Notes: generated from the letters alone by a model not told the origin. A stretch of DNA of 64,000 nucleotides from Planctomycetaceae bacterium (GCA_021732785.1 JAKFUG010000007.1:1-64000), one strand, 5' to 3'. Shown: positions 8,907-18,863, counted from the first letter of the stretch. Numbers and translations: made by a program.

Positions 8907-9794
8907 ATGACAATCGCTGACACCACATCGATTCCCAACCGTGCCGAGTTGCCAAACGGGACAGAAGACTCGATGCGCGTGATCACGGTGATTGAACCGC
9001 CGCGCGGATGGTTGCGTCTGAACCTGTCGGAAGTGTGGCGGTATCGCGATCTTCTGACACTTCTCATCTGGCGCGATTTATCGGCCCGTTATCGACAGAG
9101 TGTGGTGGGTTACGGCTGGGCCTTTATCAAGCCGATCGTCAGTGTGCTGATTTTTGCAACGGTATTTGGCGGCTTGGCGGGATTGCCTTCCGATGGCATC
9201 CCCTACCCGCTGTTTGCTCTCGCCGCCCTGATTCCGTGGTCCTATTTTTCCGCGTCTCTGGCTGGCGTGTCGACGAGCGTCACCAGCGGGGGACACTTGC
9301 TGACGAAAGTCTACTTTCCGAGACTAATCTTGCCGTTATCCAGCCTGGGCGCGGGCCTTGCCGATCTGGGTCTGCAATTGGTGCTGCTGTTCGGATTCCT
9401 GTTGTGGTTTGGAATTTGTCCCGGTTGGCCAGTCTTGTTGTTGCCAGTATTCATTCTCTATGCCGTTGTCGCTTCGCTGGCCTTCGGGCTTTGGCTCACG
9501 GCGTTGAACGTGCGGTATCGCGACGTGGGTCATGCGGTGCCGTTCCTGCTGCAAGCGTGGATGTGGTTATCTCCCGTGGTTTATTCGTCAACTTTGGTGC
9601 CGCCGCGCTGGCGGTGGCTGTACGATCTCAATCCCCTCGTGGGCATCATTGATGGATTTCGTTGGTGTTTGCTCAATACCGCACAACCCCGCGCGGCTTC
9701 CTTTTTTCTCTCGTTACTCATGGTCGCATTCACGCTGGTCGGCGGCGTGATCTTCTTCCGTCGGCAGGAAGCCACTTTCGCCGATATGATTTGA
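8907..9794 (+). CDS. ABC-2 type polysaccharide export permease (Wzm-like)
   Basis: 295-aa membrane subunit of an O-antigen or capsule ABC exporter. A short soluble N terminus carrying RYRDLLTLLIWRDLSARYRQ is followed by six hydrophobic segments, with LKPIVSV-like and RYRDVGHAVPFLLQAWMWLS signatures of the Wzm/KpsM/TagG family. It lies four bases after the acyltransferase and 35 bases before its ATPase partner. The pair should move the undecaprenyl-pyrophosphate-linked glycan from the cytoplasmic to the periplasmic face. Start at ATG 8907; a downstream ATG (MRVITVIEP) is an alternative. Confidence 0.92.
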   Translation: MTIADTTSIPNRAELPNGTEDSMRVITVIEPPRGWLRLNLSEVWRYRDLLTLLIWRDLSARYRQSVVGYGWAFIKPIVSVLIFATVFGGLAGLPSDGIPYPLFALAALIPWSYFSASLAGVSTSVTSGGHLLTKVYFPRLILPLSSLGAGLADLGLQLVLLFGFLLWFGICPGWPVLLLPVFILYAVVASLAFGLWLTALNVRYRDVGHAVPFLLQAWMWLSPVVYSSTLVPPRWRWLYDLNPLVGIIDGFRWCLLNTAQPRAASFFLSLLMVAFTLVGGVIFFRRQEATFADMI

Positions 9795-9829
9795 GCCCAC
9801 AGGCTCCGTCCCATTTCATCTGACCGTCG

Positions 9830-11158
9830 ATGCCGCCCATCATTCGCATTCACAATCTCGGCAAGAAATACCGCTTGGGTGAAACCCACGCCGCCTCGTT
9901 GCGCGACTTGGTGAACTCTGCTGTCAGCCGGTGTTTCGGCAGACAATCCCCTCTCCAATCCGGGTTGCCAAACTTTCGCCAGGCAGACCGTGACCGGTTT
10001 GACGATGCGGGAGAATTCTGGGCCTTGAAGGAACTTTCGCTGGAGATTCACCCCGGCGAAGTGGTGGGCATCATCGGTCGCAATGGGGCCGGCAAGAGTA
10101 CCTTGCTGAAGATTCTTTCGAATATCGTGGCACCCAGCACCGGCCGGATTGAGTTGGCCGGCCGGGTCGCGAGTTTGCTGGAAGTGGGAACCGGGTTTCA
10201 TCCGGAATTGACGGGACGCGAGAACGTCTATCTGAATGGCACCATCCTCGGGATGACCAAGTCGCAGGTTCGGCGACGGTTCGATGAGATTGTGGCCTTC
10301 GCCGGGGTCGACACGTTCATTGATACCCCCGTGAAACGATATTCGTCCGGGATGACGGTTCGGCTCGCCTTTGCGGTGGCAGCCTTCCTCGAATCCGAAA
10401 TTCTCATCATCGACGAAGTGTTAGCCGTCGGTGATGCCGAGTTTCAACGCAAGTGTCTCGGACGAATGCAGGCCGTTTCCGAATCCGGGCGAACGGTCTT
10501 ATTCGTAAGCCACAACATGCCATCCGTGCGTGCGTTGACGACGAGATCCATCGTTTTGTCCCAGGGGAAATTGCGGTTCGACGGCGCGACCGAAAACGCG
10601 ATTGATTGTTATGCGCAGGAGAACTCCGTCACTCGCTCCGTCGCGATCTCTGTGACCGATCGAGACCGACCGTTCGATGGCTTGACCGGTGAAGTCCGCT
10701 TTGAGTCCCTCGAAGTAGAGCAAGTCGCACCGTATGTCGAAGGCTCTGAAGTCCCGATTTTGATTGGTGTCCGCAGCCAACGTCCAGCGGAAAGGTTTAT
10801 CGTCGGATTAACCGTTTTTCGGCGGGATGAATCGCCGGTGGGAAGTTGCTTCTCACCGCCGTTAGCGCCGCCACCGCAAGACGCCGTCGCACAATATCGA
10901 CTGACAATCCCGGCGCAGCAATTGACTCCGGGCAGTTATCACTGCGCGATCTCCCTGGCCGAAGCGCGAAGCCAGGGACGTCGTTTGCAGGACTCGTTGA
11001 CCGACGTTCTGTCCTTCGAGATCGAACCGGGACCGCTGCAAAGTCAGGGATGGCCTGCAGCCTGGGGCCCGATCCGATTTCCAGAAATGCGTTTGCTTCC
11101 TGCTCACCCCTCGGTCGTGCCAGCCTCATTTGATTCCATCGCATACCTCAAGTCATAG
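9830..11158 (+). CDS. Polysaccharide ABC exporter ATPase with C-terminal glycan-binding-like domain (Wzt-like)
   Basis: 442-aa ATPase. Walker A GRNGAGKST is at residues 83-91, signature YSSGM at 171-175, Walker B LIIDE at 192-196 and the switch His at 228. The loop VGTGFHPELTGRENVYLNG is typical of Wzt/TagH/RfbB ATPases. After the NBD, residues about 265-430 form an extra beta-rich domain like the Wzt C-terminal domain, which in E. coli O8/O9a recognises the modified end of the glycan before export. Such a domain implies the chain end is capped, which fits the methyltransferases in the locus. Partner of the permease directly upstream. Confidence 0.93.
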   Translation: MPPIIRIHNLGKKYRLGETHAASLRDLVNSAVSRCFGRQSPLQSGLPNFRQADRDRFDDAGEFWALKELSLEIHPGEVVGIIGRNGAGKSTLLKILSNIVAPSTGRIELAGRVASLLEVGTGFHPELTGRENVYLNGTILGMTKSQVRRRFDEIVAFAGVDTFIDTPVKRYSSGMTVRLAFAVAAFLESEILIIDEVLAVGDAEFQRKCLGRMQAVSESGRTVLFVSHNMPSVRALTTRSIVLSQGKLRFDGATENAIDCYAQENSVTRSVAISVTDRDRPFDGLTGEVRFESLEVEQVAPYVEGSEVPILIGVRSQRPAERFIVGLTVFRRDESPVGSCFSPPLAPPPQDAVAQYRLTIPAQQLTPGSYHCAISLAEARSQGRRLQDSLTDVLSFEIEPGPLQSQGWPAAWGPIRFPEMRLLPAHPSVVPASFDSIAYLKS

Positions 11159-11166
11159 AGTGACCG

Positions 11167-12144
11167 CTGTCTCCAACGCCTCTCTCGTCAGACGCCGACT
11201 GCCCCGCTTGTGGGTCTACGGCAATCCGGGATCGTGGCCCGTGTCGGTTGCCACCTTATTTCGAAATGCTTCCCACGGAAGAACGCACCCTGCTTGAGTC
11301 TGCCGCCCCCGCTCGGCTCTTGTGTTGCGATTCCTGTGGATTGAGTTTTCGCTTTCCGACGACCACCGAAGAATCTTTGCAACACATGTATGCCGCCATG
11401 CCGACGGATCGGTGGCACTATGAAACCGACAATGTTTCCTGGACGCTGGCGAAAAGATGGCTGCGCAAACAGTACGCGACTTCCGATCCCATTCGAATTC
11501 TTGATATTGGTGCCTTTCACGGTGCTTTTTTGAAATCGCTCCCAGCCACGTGGGAACGGCAAGCCGTTGAACCCTCAGCCGCTGCCCGCCTCGAGCTGCG
11601 GCAGGCCGGTATTCATTGTCTGGCAGAGTTCCTGTCGGCTCCCTGTGAAATGAATACCGGCACATTCGAAGTCGTCACGATGTTTGATGTCTTCGAACAT
11701 TTGCCACGCCCGCTCGAATCGTTATCTCACGCCGTGCAATATCTCAAACCCGGCGGATATCTGCTGGTATCGACAGGAAACTGCGATCACTGGACGTGGC
11801 GACTTCTCGCAGGAGAACACTGGTACTGCAGCACCTCGCAGCATCTCTGCTTTGGCAGCCCGCGTTTTTTTCGTCGACAGATCGATGTCTGTGATGCACG
11901 ATTACGCTCGCTGCGTAAACATTCCCACCAGCGACCGCGCTTTAGTCATGCTGTCCGGGAAACGTTCGAAACGCTGGCGTACTCCGCGCTGCGCGATCGT
12001 CGTTGGTGGCTGCCGTTCATCAAACTGGCATTGAACTGTCCGGGATTGGGATATGCACGCCACAAGACGTTCGCGCCCTACACGCCGCATCTTCGCGATC
12101 ATCTGTTTGTCGTCGTGCAACGTAGCGAAGGTCCTGAACATTGA
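11167..12144 (+). CDS. SAM-dependent methyltransferase with N-terminal zinc ribbon
   Basis: The class I methyltransferase core is clear: ILDIGAFHGAFLKSL is motif I, and MFDVFEHLPRPLESL and LKPGGYLLVSTGN follow. The start is a problem. The first usual start in frame is TTG 11248 (298 aa), but in-frame codons upstream encode CPACG about 17 codons earlier, which pairs with CDSCG downstream as a CxxC...CxxC zinc ribbon common in this family. An in-frame TGA at 11161 leaves only CTG 11167 as a near-standard start (325 aa). GTG 11160, two bases after the previous stop, is in another frame. I give the CTG start with reserve. It probably methylates a sugar of the glycan or its chain end. Confidence 0.75.
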   Translation: MSPTPLSSDADCPACGSTAIRDRGPCRLPPYFEMLPTEERTLLESAAPARLLCCDSCGLSFRFPTTTEESLQHMYAAMPTDRWHYETDNVSWTLAKRWLRKQYATSDPIRILDIGAFHGAFLKSLPATWERQAVEPSAAARLELRQAGIHCLAEFLSAPCEMNTGTFEVVTMFDVFEHLPRPLESLSHAVQYLKPGGYLLVSTGNCDHWTWRLLAGEHWYCSTSQHLCFGSPRFFRRQIDVCDARLRSLRKHSHQRPRFSHAVRETFETLAYSALRDRRWWLPFIKLALNCPGLGYARHKTFAPYTPHLRDHLFVVVQRSEGPEH

Positions 12145-12225
12145 AGCCGCGAGTCGCCATTCAGCGTAAAGACGGCTTGTGATCGCTGATGCCCGCTATC
12201 GCTTGAAACCTGAATCGTCCCGTCC

Positions 12226-13296
12226 ATGAATGCCTCGGTTGGAATGACAGCGCCGCAAACAGTTCTGATTACCGGTTCCAGTGGACTGATTGGTTCAGAA
12301 GCCGTCACGTATTTTTACGCGCTCAAAGCCCGCGTGCATGGCATCGACAACAACATGCGGGCGGATTTTTTTGGCCCCGCGGGAGATACGTCGTGGAATC
12401 TGTCGCGTCTGAAAGAAGAGTGTCCCGGATTCGTACATCATGCCGTTGATATCCGCGACCGAACTGCCGTGTTGCGGACGGTTGAGGAACTCCGCCCCGA
12501 TTTGATCGTTCATGCCGCCGCGCAGCCTTCGCACGACCTTGCTGCCGAACGGCCGTTTGATGACTTTGATGTCAACGCGGTCGGGACATTGAACCTGCTC
12601 GAAGCCACGCGCCGGCATGCGGGCGACGCGGTGTTCATTCACCTGAGCACCAACAAAGTTTATGGCGACGCCCCGAATCGGATTCCGCTGGTGGAGTTGG
12701 AAAAGCGTTACGACTATGCCCGCCCGGAAGATTTCGAAGGCGTTGCCGAATCGATGACCATTGATCAATCGCTTCACAGTCTGTTCGGTGCCAGTAAAGT
12801 CGCAGCCGACGTTCTGGCACAAGAGTATGGTCGCTATTTCGGCATGAAGACCTGTGTCTTTCGAGGCGGGTGTCTCACGGGTTCACGGCACTCCGGCGCG
12901 CAGCAGCATGGGTTTCTCAACTATCTTTTCCGTGTCGCAGCGGAAGGACGGGCTTACACGATTTTTGGTTATCAAGGGAAGCAGGTCCGCGATCAGATTC
13001 ATAGCCAGGATGTCGTCCGGGCCATGCACGCCTACTTCCAGAATCCTCGCCCCGGTGCGGTCTACAACATGGGCGGCGGCCGTGCTAATGCGGCGAGCGT
13101 GCTGGAATGTATCGATCGCGTGAATCAATTGTCCGGCCGCAAGCTGACCTGGAGTTACGCGGAACAGGAACGGAAAGGGGACCACATCTGCTACATCAGC
13201 AATCTGGCGAAGTTCCGTTCCGACTACCCCGACTGGTCCATGGACTGGTCGCTCGACCGAATCTGTGAAGACATTTGGAAGGCCGCCCGCCAATGA
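12226..13296 (+). CDS. SDR-family nucleotide-sugar epimerase, CDP-paratose 2-epimerase-like
   Basis: 356-aa extended SDR. The NAD-binding loop GSSGLIGS is near residue 17. [19 protein letters not shown] and [20 protein letters not shown] match proteins annotated as CDP-paratose 2-epimerase. The usual catalytic YxxxK is replaced: the sequence reads HSLFGASK, so Phe stands where Tyr should be. From memory, relatives in this group share that change, so it may be a family trait rather than decay. True CDP-tyvelose epimerase keeps the Tyr. No CDP-sugar synthesis genes are here, so the substrate is open. Starts at ATG 12226, 81 bases after the previous gene. Confidence 0.75.
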   Translation: MNASVGMTAPQTVLITGSSGLIGSEAVTYFYALKARVHGIDNNMRADFFGPAGDTSWNLSRLKEECPGFVHHAVDIRDRTAVLRTVEELRPDLIVHAAAQPSHDLAAERPFDDFDVNAVGTLNLLEATRRHAGDAVFIHLSTNKVYGDAPNRIPLVELEKRYDYARPEDFEGVAESMTIDQSLHSLFGASKVAADVLAQEYGRYFGMKTCVFRGGCLTGSRHSGAQQHGFLNYLFRVAAEGRAYTIFGYQGKQVRDQIHSQDVVRAMHAYFQNPRPGAVYNMGGGRANAASVLECIDRVNQLSGRKLTWSYAEQERKGDHICYISNLAKFRSDYPDWSMDWSLDRICEDIWKAARQ

Positions 13297-14537
13297 CGAC
13301 GGCGACGGAAGCCGTTCCGCGTACCAACCCTCCATTGCCGGCGTTCCAGAAAGGACTGCTGGTGACGGGGACCGCTCCCGGAGAACCGGGTGTCGGCGGT
13401 GTGATCCTCAAAGACCTGATTCAGCACAGCGACGTCAGCCGCTGGCATTGTTGCTGGCTGGCATCGAAACAGGGGCGGCAGGATCCGTATTGGAACGAAC
13501 TCGCGACGACAGTTCGACAACGACGGTATGAAACCGCTTATCGCCCCGTGCCGGGACTATTAGGCGAAGCGATCTCCGCCGTGGCACTCCGGGTCCTTCG
13601 ACCGGGAATGATCAATTCCCTCACGGCGGCACTTCGACGGTTGTCTCAAGAGACGCAACCGGATTTCGTGCTCGCCGTTCTGGATTGCCCCGCGGTGATT
13701 GAGTCGGCGCTACAATTGCAACGGGAAACGTCGATCCCGCTCCGCTGCATTGTTTGGGATGATGTTGAACTCTTATGTCGCCAAGGTCAATTGGACCGCT
13801 GGTCGAGGGCACGGGTCGAACGCGCCTTTGGCAAAGTCTTACAGCTCAGTGAACGGGTGGCGGTGATTTGCGAAAACATGCAGGCCGAATATCGTCGCCG
13901 GTATGGCATTGAAAGCTCCATTCTGCGGCATGGTGTCCCCACGCTTGCGAATTCATCGTGTGCCAGGCCATCAGAGGACGTCTTCCGGATTGGATTTGCC
14001 GGCTCGCTGACCGCTCCCGATTGCATGCGGGCGTTCATGGAAGGACTGGATGCCGTCCAATGGAAGATCAATGGTCGCGAGGTCGTCTTGCGAATCCTCG
14101 GCGCGCGAATGCTCCTCGATTCGCGTGTTCCTCAGCGGATGGAGTATTTCGGCTGGCGTTCGGTCGAGGAAACCTGCCAGCGGTTGTCGGAATGCGATCT
14201 GCTTTACCTGCCCCAATCGTTCACCGATGAAAACCGCACGTTTTCCGAATTGTCGTTCCCCACAAAACTGTCAACGTATGTCTCGGCGAGACGACCGATC
14301 CTGCTGCATGCCCCCGCGTATGCGAGTCTCTCGGGTTTCTGGCAACAACATGCCATGGGACCACGGTGTGGTCGGTGCGACTCTCGTGACTTGCGGGACA
14401 CGGTCACCAACGCGCTGCTGGCCGATAACGAACAACAACAAGCCTGGATCGCGGAAATTGCCAGGGTGCATGCCGACACTCTCGGCACCAGGCAATTTGA
14501 ACTCGGTGTGGAAGCATTGATCGCGCCCCGGCAGTAA
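13293..14537 (+). CDS. Glycosyltransferase, GT-B/family 4-like
   Basis: 414 aa from ATG 13293, which overlaps the epimerase stop as ATGA. The N-terminal part opens [21 protein letters not shown], a glycine-rich loop as in GT4 enzymes. The C-terminal part has [21 protein letters not shown], then [21 protein letters not shown] with acidic residues where the donor-binding glutamates lie, and [19 protein letters not shown]. Overall GT-B shape is convincing, though the family match is weaker than for its neighbours. Cytoplasmic, with no membrane segment. Donor and acceptor unknown. Confidence 0.72.
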   Translation: MTTATEAVPRTNPPLPAFQKGLLVTGTAPGEPGVGGVILKDLIQHSDVSRWHCCWLASKQGRQDPYWNELATTVRQRRYETAYRPVPGLLGEAISAVALRVLRPGMINSLTAALRRLSQETQPDFVLAVLDCPAVIESALQLQRETSIPLRCIVWDDVELLCRQGQLDRWSRARVERAFGKVLQLSERVAVICENMQAEYRRRYGIESSILRHGVPTLANSSCARPSEDVFRIGFAGSLTAPDCMRAFMEGLDAVQWKINGREVVLRILGARMLLDSRVPQRMEYFGWRSVEETCQRLSECDLLYLPQSFTDENRTFSELSFPTKLSTYVSARRPILLHAPAYASLSGFWQQHAMGPRCGRCDSRDLRDTVTNALLADNEQQQAWIAEIARVHADTLGTRQFELGVEALIAPRQ

Positions 14538-14549
14538 CAGTTCAACGCG

Positions 14550-15941
14550 ATGTCTCAATGTGTGTTCACGCCAGAACGCAAGGATACGGAAGCGACCGGC
14601 ATGAATGTTGGTGACGCAACTGGAACATTGACGCCGAGTGAGCGTGTCAGTCGTCCTCTGCGCATTGCGATGGTGCATACGGCCGATCGGGGCGGCGGGG
14701 CCGAAGCCAGCACGTTGTCACTCCACCTCGCGCTGCGTCAACTGGGCCACGAATCTTTTCTCTACGTCGGCACCAAATACACCGACGCTCCCCACGTCTA
14801 TGAAATCCCGCGGCATCGGTGTTTTCCGGGGCTATTGCGAACCACTCATTTTCTCGAAGATCGCTTCGGATGGCAGTATCTCTATCATCCCTGGTTCCGC
14901 AAACTGGACAGACTCTTCCCCACGACCATCGACGTCATTCACTTCCAAAGTCTGTGGGGCGGAAGGCTCGGGTTTGCCGATGTGGGAGGATTGCCCGGTC
15001 TCACGCGTCGATATCCTTCGCTGATGACCTTACGCGATCTCTGGATGGTCACCGGACATTGCGCTTATCCGGCCGTGGGATGCAATCGCTGGAAAACCGG
15101 CTGCGGTCAATGCCCCGATCTCAACCTCGCTCCAGCGATCCATCACGATGGCACCGCCCGCAATTGGCGACGAAAACGTACCGCGATTCAAAGTTCGCCA
15201 CTGCGCGTCACCACAGTTTCCAACTGGTTAGGTGAAGTTGTCCAATCGAGCCCGATTTTTGCTGGCAAAGCGGTCCACACGGTCTACAACGGCATTGACG
15301 AAACCGCTTTCTTTCCGCGCGATCAGGCCGCCGTGCGCGCGACACTGGGACTGCCTGCGGACGCGATGATTGTCATGCTGGCGGGACAGTCGGTGGAAGG
15401 GACTTCAAGTCAAGGCAACGGGGCCGCCGCATATGCGTTGCAAGCCCTGAAGAGTAGTGAACGGAAGATTTTTCTGCTCGCCGTCGGCAAGTCGTCCTCG
15501 AATGTCCTGCAGCAATGGGGACGCGAGGGAATCGCCGTCGCATTCCAAAGCGATCCCCGGCAACTCGCGGAGTACTATTGCGCCGCCGATGTGGTCCTGG
15601 TGGCCTCATTGTGGGAAACGTTTGGCCGCATCCCCGCCGAAGCGCAGATGTGCGGTGTCCCTGTCGCGGCCTTTGCTACGGGAGGCATTCCGGAAGTGCT
15701 CGCAGATGGCGTCACTGGCATTCTCGCACCATGCCCGGATGCCGGAGCGCTCGGCCGGGCACTCCAAACACTGATCGATCTTCCGGAACTCCGGGCCGAG
15801 TTCGGCCGCGCCGCGGCCCCAAGAGCGAAACAGCTTTTTAGCAACAAGAGGGTTGCCAAGACTTATCTCAAACACTACGAGGAAATCATCGCGGAACGTC
15901 AGACGACGGCCAATCCTCTCTTGCGAAAGTCTTCGCTGTAA
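14550..15941 (+). CDS. Family 4 glycosyltransferase with Cys-rich insert
   Basis: 463 aa. RIAMVHTADRGGGAEASTLS is the N-terminal glycine-rich loop. LRDLWMVTGHCAYPAVGC, then a WKTGCGQCP stretch, places four cysteines and a histidine in a pattern shared with a group of GT4 enzymes in exopolysaccharide loci; it may bind a metal or be structural. The donor side has VYNGIDETAFFPRD and WETFGRIPAEAQMCGVPVAAF with the two glutamates of the E-x7-E motif. The first 30 residues are poorly typical, so a later start (for example the in-frame ATG 14601) is possible. Its stop TAA overlaps the next ATG. Confidence 0.85.
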   Translation: MSQCVFTPERKDTEATGMNVGDATGTLTPSERVSRPLRIAMVHTADRGGGAEASTLSLHLALRQLGHESFLYVGTKYTDAPHVYEIPRHRCFPGLLRTTHFLEDRFGWQYLYHPWFRKLDRLFPTTIDVIHFQSLWGGRLGFADVGGLPGLTRRYPSLMTLRDLWMVTGHCAYPAVGCNRWKTGCGQCPDLNLAPAIHHDGTARNWRRKRTAIQSSPLRVTTVSNWLGEVVQSSPIFAGKAVHTVYNGIDETAFFPRDQAAVRATLGLPADAMIVMLAGQSVEGTSSQGNGAAAYALQALKSSERKIFLLAVGKSSSNVLQQWGREGIAVAFQSDPRQLAEYYCAADVVLVASLWETFGRIPAEAQMCGVPVAAFATGGIPEVLADGVTGILAPCPDAGALGRALQTLIDLPELRAEFGRAAAPRAKQLFSNKRVAKTYLKHYEEIIAERQTTANPLLRKSSL

Positions 15942-17860
15942 TGTGTGGAATTGCCGTTCTTCTGCACACAAGCGGGGCACCGGTCGACTCGGGCATTCTC
16001 ACGGAGATCACCCGGGCGATGACTCACCGTGGGCCGGATGGGGAGGGCTATTATTTTGACGGTGCAGTGGGACTCGGGCACAGACGACTGGCCATTATCG
16101 ACGTGGAAGGGGGACGGCAACCCCTTTCAAATGAAGACGACACGATCTGGATTACCTTCAACGGAGAAATCTACAACTACCGCGAATTGCGGCGCGACCT
16201 GATCGGGCGCGGACATCGCTTTCGAACGGATACCGATACGGAAACCATCGTTCACGCCTATGAAGAATGGGGCACCGACTGCGTCCCGCGATTGCGTGGG
16301 ATGTTTGCGTTCGCGATTTGGGATGCACGCAAACGAGAACTGTTTCTCGCGCGAGATCGCTTCGGCATCAAACCGCTTCTTTACTGGAAGAAACCCGGAC
16401 TGTTCGTTGTCGCTTCGGAAATTCAGGCCTTCCGCCATCACCCCGACTTCGCCAGTGCGGTATCGCTCAACGCGATCGATTTGTATCTCCATTATCAATA
16501 CATCCCTGCGCCCCATACGATTTATGAGGATGTCCACAAACTCCCGCCCGCTCACACGCTCCTGGTAAAAGCGGACGGCACGCACAGCGAGCCGGTTCGT
16601 TATTGGGATGTCACGTTTGAGCCCGATTCGACGCTGAGTGAACCGGAATGGATCGAGCGATTGGATGCGGCCCTCGAAGAAACGGTCTCTGCACACCTTG
16701 TCTCCGATGTCCCCTTTGGTGCGTTTTTATCGGGGGGGATTGACTCCAGCACGGTCGTGGCTCACATGAGCCGTATCATGACGACCCCCGTGAAGACGTT
16801 CACGATTGCCCATCAGTCTGCGGAATACGATGAACGCCTCTGGGCCGAGCAGGCCGCAAGGATATGTGGGGCCGACCATTTCATTGAGACCGTGAATCCC
16901 AATGCCCTTGCGGTGCTTCCCGAACTCGTGCGTCACTTCGGTGAGCCCTTTGCCGATAGTTCCGCGGTCGCCACACTGGCTGTTGCCGGGCTTGCGCGAC
17001 GGCACGTGAAAATGGCCCTGTCGGGTGACGGCGGCGACGAGATTTTCGCGGGTTACCACGCCTACCCCGCGATCCTGCGGGAGATGGAACCGGAACTCCG
17101 ACTCTGGAAACGGAGCAAACGAAACATCGCCGATGTGCTCCGTTCCTGTCAGCTTTGGCCACCGCGCGTCTCCGCCGCCGACCTGAAATATGCACGGACA
17201 GCGCTCGTGCCGGCGTCGCTGCGAGCCGCGCTCTGGCAATCTCAAGCCGGCGACTATCTCGCGGCCACTCGAGCCCACTTTGATCGCCAATTTACATCGC
17301 GCCGTGGCGAAGGCCTGCTGGGTCGACTGCAACATCACGATCTGGTCAATTACATTGCTTACGACAATCTCCCCAAGGTTGACACTGCTGCGATGTATCA
17401 CGGATTGGAAGTTCGTGTTCCCTTGCTCGATCATGTTTTTCTCGAAACGGCGCGACAGGTTCCACCGGAACTTAAACTCCACATCAATCCTGTTTCGGAA
17501 GAAAACAAGGGCACTTTGACCGCAAAATATTTGTTGAAACGGGCCGCCGAACGATTCTTTCCTGCGGACTTTCTGCATCGGCCCAAACGCGGATTTGAAG
17601 TCCCCGTTCGTGACTGGTTCGGTGGCCCTTTCGCAAATGAACTTGCGGATCGCCTCACGGGACAAAACAGCCGCATTTGCCGATATTTCCACCGCGATGT
17701 GGTTCAATCGTTCCTTCGTGAAGCTCGTGACGATCGGCCCGCCGCATGGCGCGGTTGGGCTTTGCTGATCCTGGAAGAGTGGCTGAAACAGAGTGAACGG
17801 CGTCCCTGTCCGACGCCAAGGCCAATGGCGGCCGTTACGCCGGTGAACTGTCCAACATGA
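15941..17860 (+). CDS. AsnB-type glutamine-dependent amidotransferase (asparagine synthase family), copy 1
   Basis: 639 aa. The initiator ATG overlaps the previous stop (TAATG) and is followed by Cys2, the glutaminase nucleophile (MCGIAVLL). AMTHRGPDGEG and FNGEIYNY complete the N-terminal amidotransferase half. The synthase half has the ATP pyrophosphatase loop FLSGGIDSSTV and SGDGGDEIFAGY. Classical AsnB makes asparagine. Homologues in surface-glycan loci are thought to amidate sugar carboxylates or amino-acid decorations. A second copy sits at 23656, and both lying within the glycan locus favours the latter role. Soluble and of usual length. Confidence 0.9.
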   Translation: MCGIAVLLHTSGAPVDSGILTEITRAMTHRGPDGEGYYFDGAVGLGHRRLAIIDVEGGRQPLSNEDDTIWITFNGEIYNYRELRRDLIGRGHRFRTDTDTETIVHAYEEWGTDCVPRLRGMFAFAIWDARKRELFLARDRFGIKPLLYWKKPGLFVVASEIQAFRHHPDFASAVSLNAIDLYLHYQYIPAPHTIYEDVHKLPPAHTLLVKADGTHSEPVRYWDVTFEPDSTLSEPEWIERLDAALEETVSAHLVSDVPFGAFLSGGIDSSTVVAHMSRIMTTPVKTFTIAHQSAEYDERLWAEQAARICGADHFIETVNPNALAVLPELVRHFGEPFADSSAVATLAVAGLARRHVKMALSGDGGDEIFAGYHAYPAILREMEPELRLWKRSKRNIADVLRSCQLWPPRVSAADLKYARTALVPASLRAALWQSQAGDYLAATRAHFDRQFTSRRGEGLLGRLQHHDLVNYIAYDNLPKVDTAAMYHGLEVRVPLLDHVFLETARQVPPELKLHINPVSEENKGTLTAKYLLKRAAERFFPADFLHRPKRGFEVPVRDWFGGPFANELADRLTGQNSRICRYFHRDVVQSFLREARDDRPAAWRGWALLILEEWLKQSERRPCPTPRPMAAVTPVNCPT

Positions 17861-17924
17861 ACGATGATCAAGTTTTCCCAGATCGCGCCTCGTTGTATCA
17901 TCACCTTGCCGTAGTGCCCTTGTC

Positions 17925-18863
17925 GTGAAAATCTCCACCGTTATCCCCGCTTACAACTCCGCGAAATATTTGCGGCGGGCGGTGGAGTCGCTGCTGGCAA
18001 CAAAGGATGCGAACCACGAAATCGTCATTGTCGAGGACGGCTCAACCGACGGGACGCTGGAAGTCGCGAGAACTTTGCAACGCGAATACGCGGAAATCGT
18101 GCGATTGATGACACACCCCGGCGGACAAAATCGTGGTGTGTCCGCGTCGCGCAATCTGGGAATCGAGTACAGCACCGGTGAATTGATCGCCCTGTTGGAT
18201 GCAGACGATTATGTCTATCCCCATCGGTATCAGTCCGCGCGAGATATTCTGGCAACAAATCCCGAAGTTGATGGTGTGTACCAGCTCTGTGCGCTCGAAT
18301 TCGAGGACGAGCTGGCTCGCACCGGATGGTGGGATGACCGACGGACCTTTGGATTTGAAAACGCCATTCAACCGGATCAACTGATCCTGCAATTGCTGCG
18401 GGGAACTTGCTGGGCCACGAGTGCCATTGTGTTTCGTCGGTCGCTGCTGGCTCGTGCGGGCCGCTTCGATACCGCGCGAAAGCTGGCGGAAGACTGTCAT
18501 CTCTGGTTTCGGATGGCGACCGTGGGAAAACTGGTTGCCGGCGACTTGTCACAACCGGTGAGTGTCTATTGGCGACATGGCGAGAGTGCGTATCAGCCCG
18601 ACCCTAAGTTGCGCATCAACATGATTCGCGCCATGACGTCATTCTGGCATTGGGTGACAACTCACTTTCCATCCACACCGAAGCGACGGGAAATCTCACA
18701 ATCGATTGCGGAGTACATTCTCTACGGAATGGATTCCGCGCGCAAGAGCGGACAACGAACGCTTGCCTGGCAAGTGGCACTGGAGTCGGCCTGGCGATAC
18801 CGCCCCTTGATGCGTCAGCGCCGCTGGTATGGCCAAATGGCGCGGATGGCGCTGGGACGCTAA
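17925..18863 (+). CDS. Family 2 glycosyltransferase
   Basis: 312-aa GT-A enzyme. ISTVIPAYNSAKYLRRAVESL starts the nucleotide-binding fold, VIVEDGSTDGTLEVA and ALLDADDYVYPHRY (the metal-binding DxD region, LDADD) follow, and EDCHLWFRMA near the end has the catalytic-base-like acidic ED. The start is GTG 17925, 64 bases after asnB; no ATG precedes the conserved fold closely enough. Probably an inverting transferase adding one residue to the repeat unit on the cytoplasmic face. The stop is immediately followed by the next ATG. Confidence 0.88.
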   Translation: MKISTVIPAYNSAKYLRRAVESLLATKDANHEIVIVEDGSTDGTLEVARTLQREYAEIVRLMTHPGGQNRGVSASRNLGIEYSTGELIALLDADDYVYPHRYQSARDILATNPEVDGVYQLCALEFEDELARTGWWDDRRTFGFENAIQPDQLILQLLRGTCWATSAIVFRRSLLARAGRFDTARKLAEDCHLWFRMATVGKLVAGDLSQPVSVYWRHGESAYQPDPKLRINMIRAMTSFWHWVTTHFPSTPKRREISQSIAEYILYGMDSARKSGQRTLAWQVALESAWRYRPLMRQRRWYGQMARMALGR

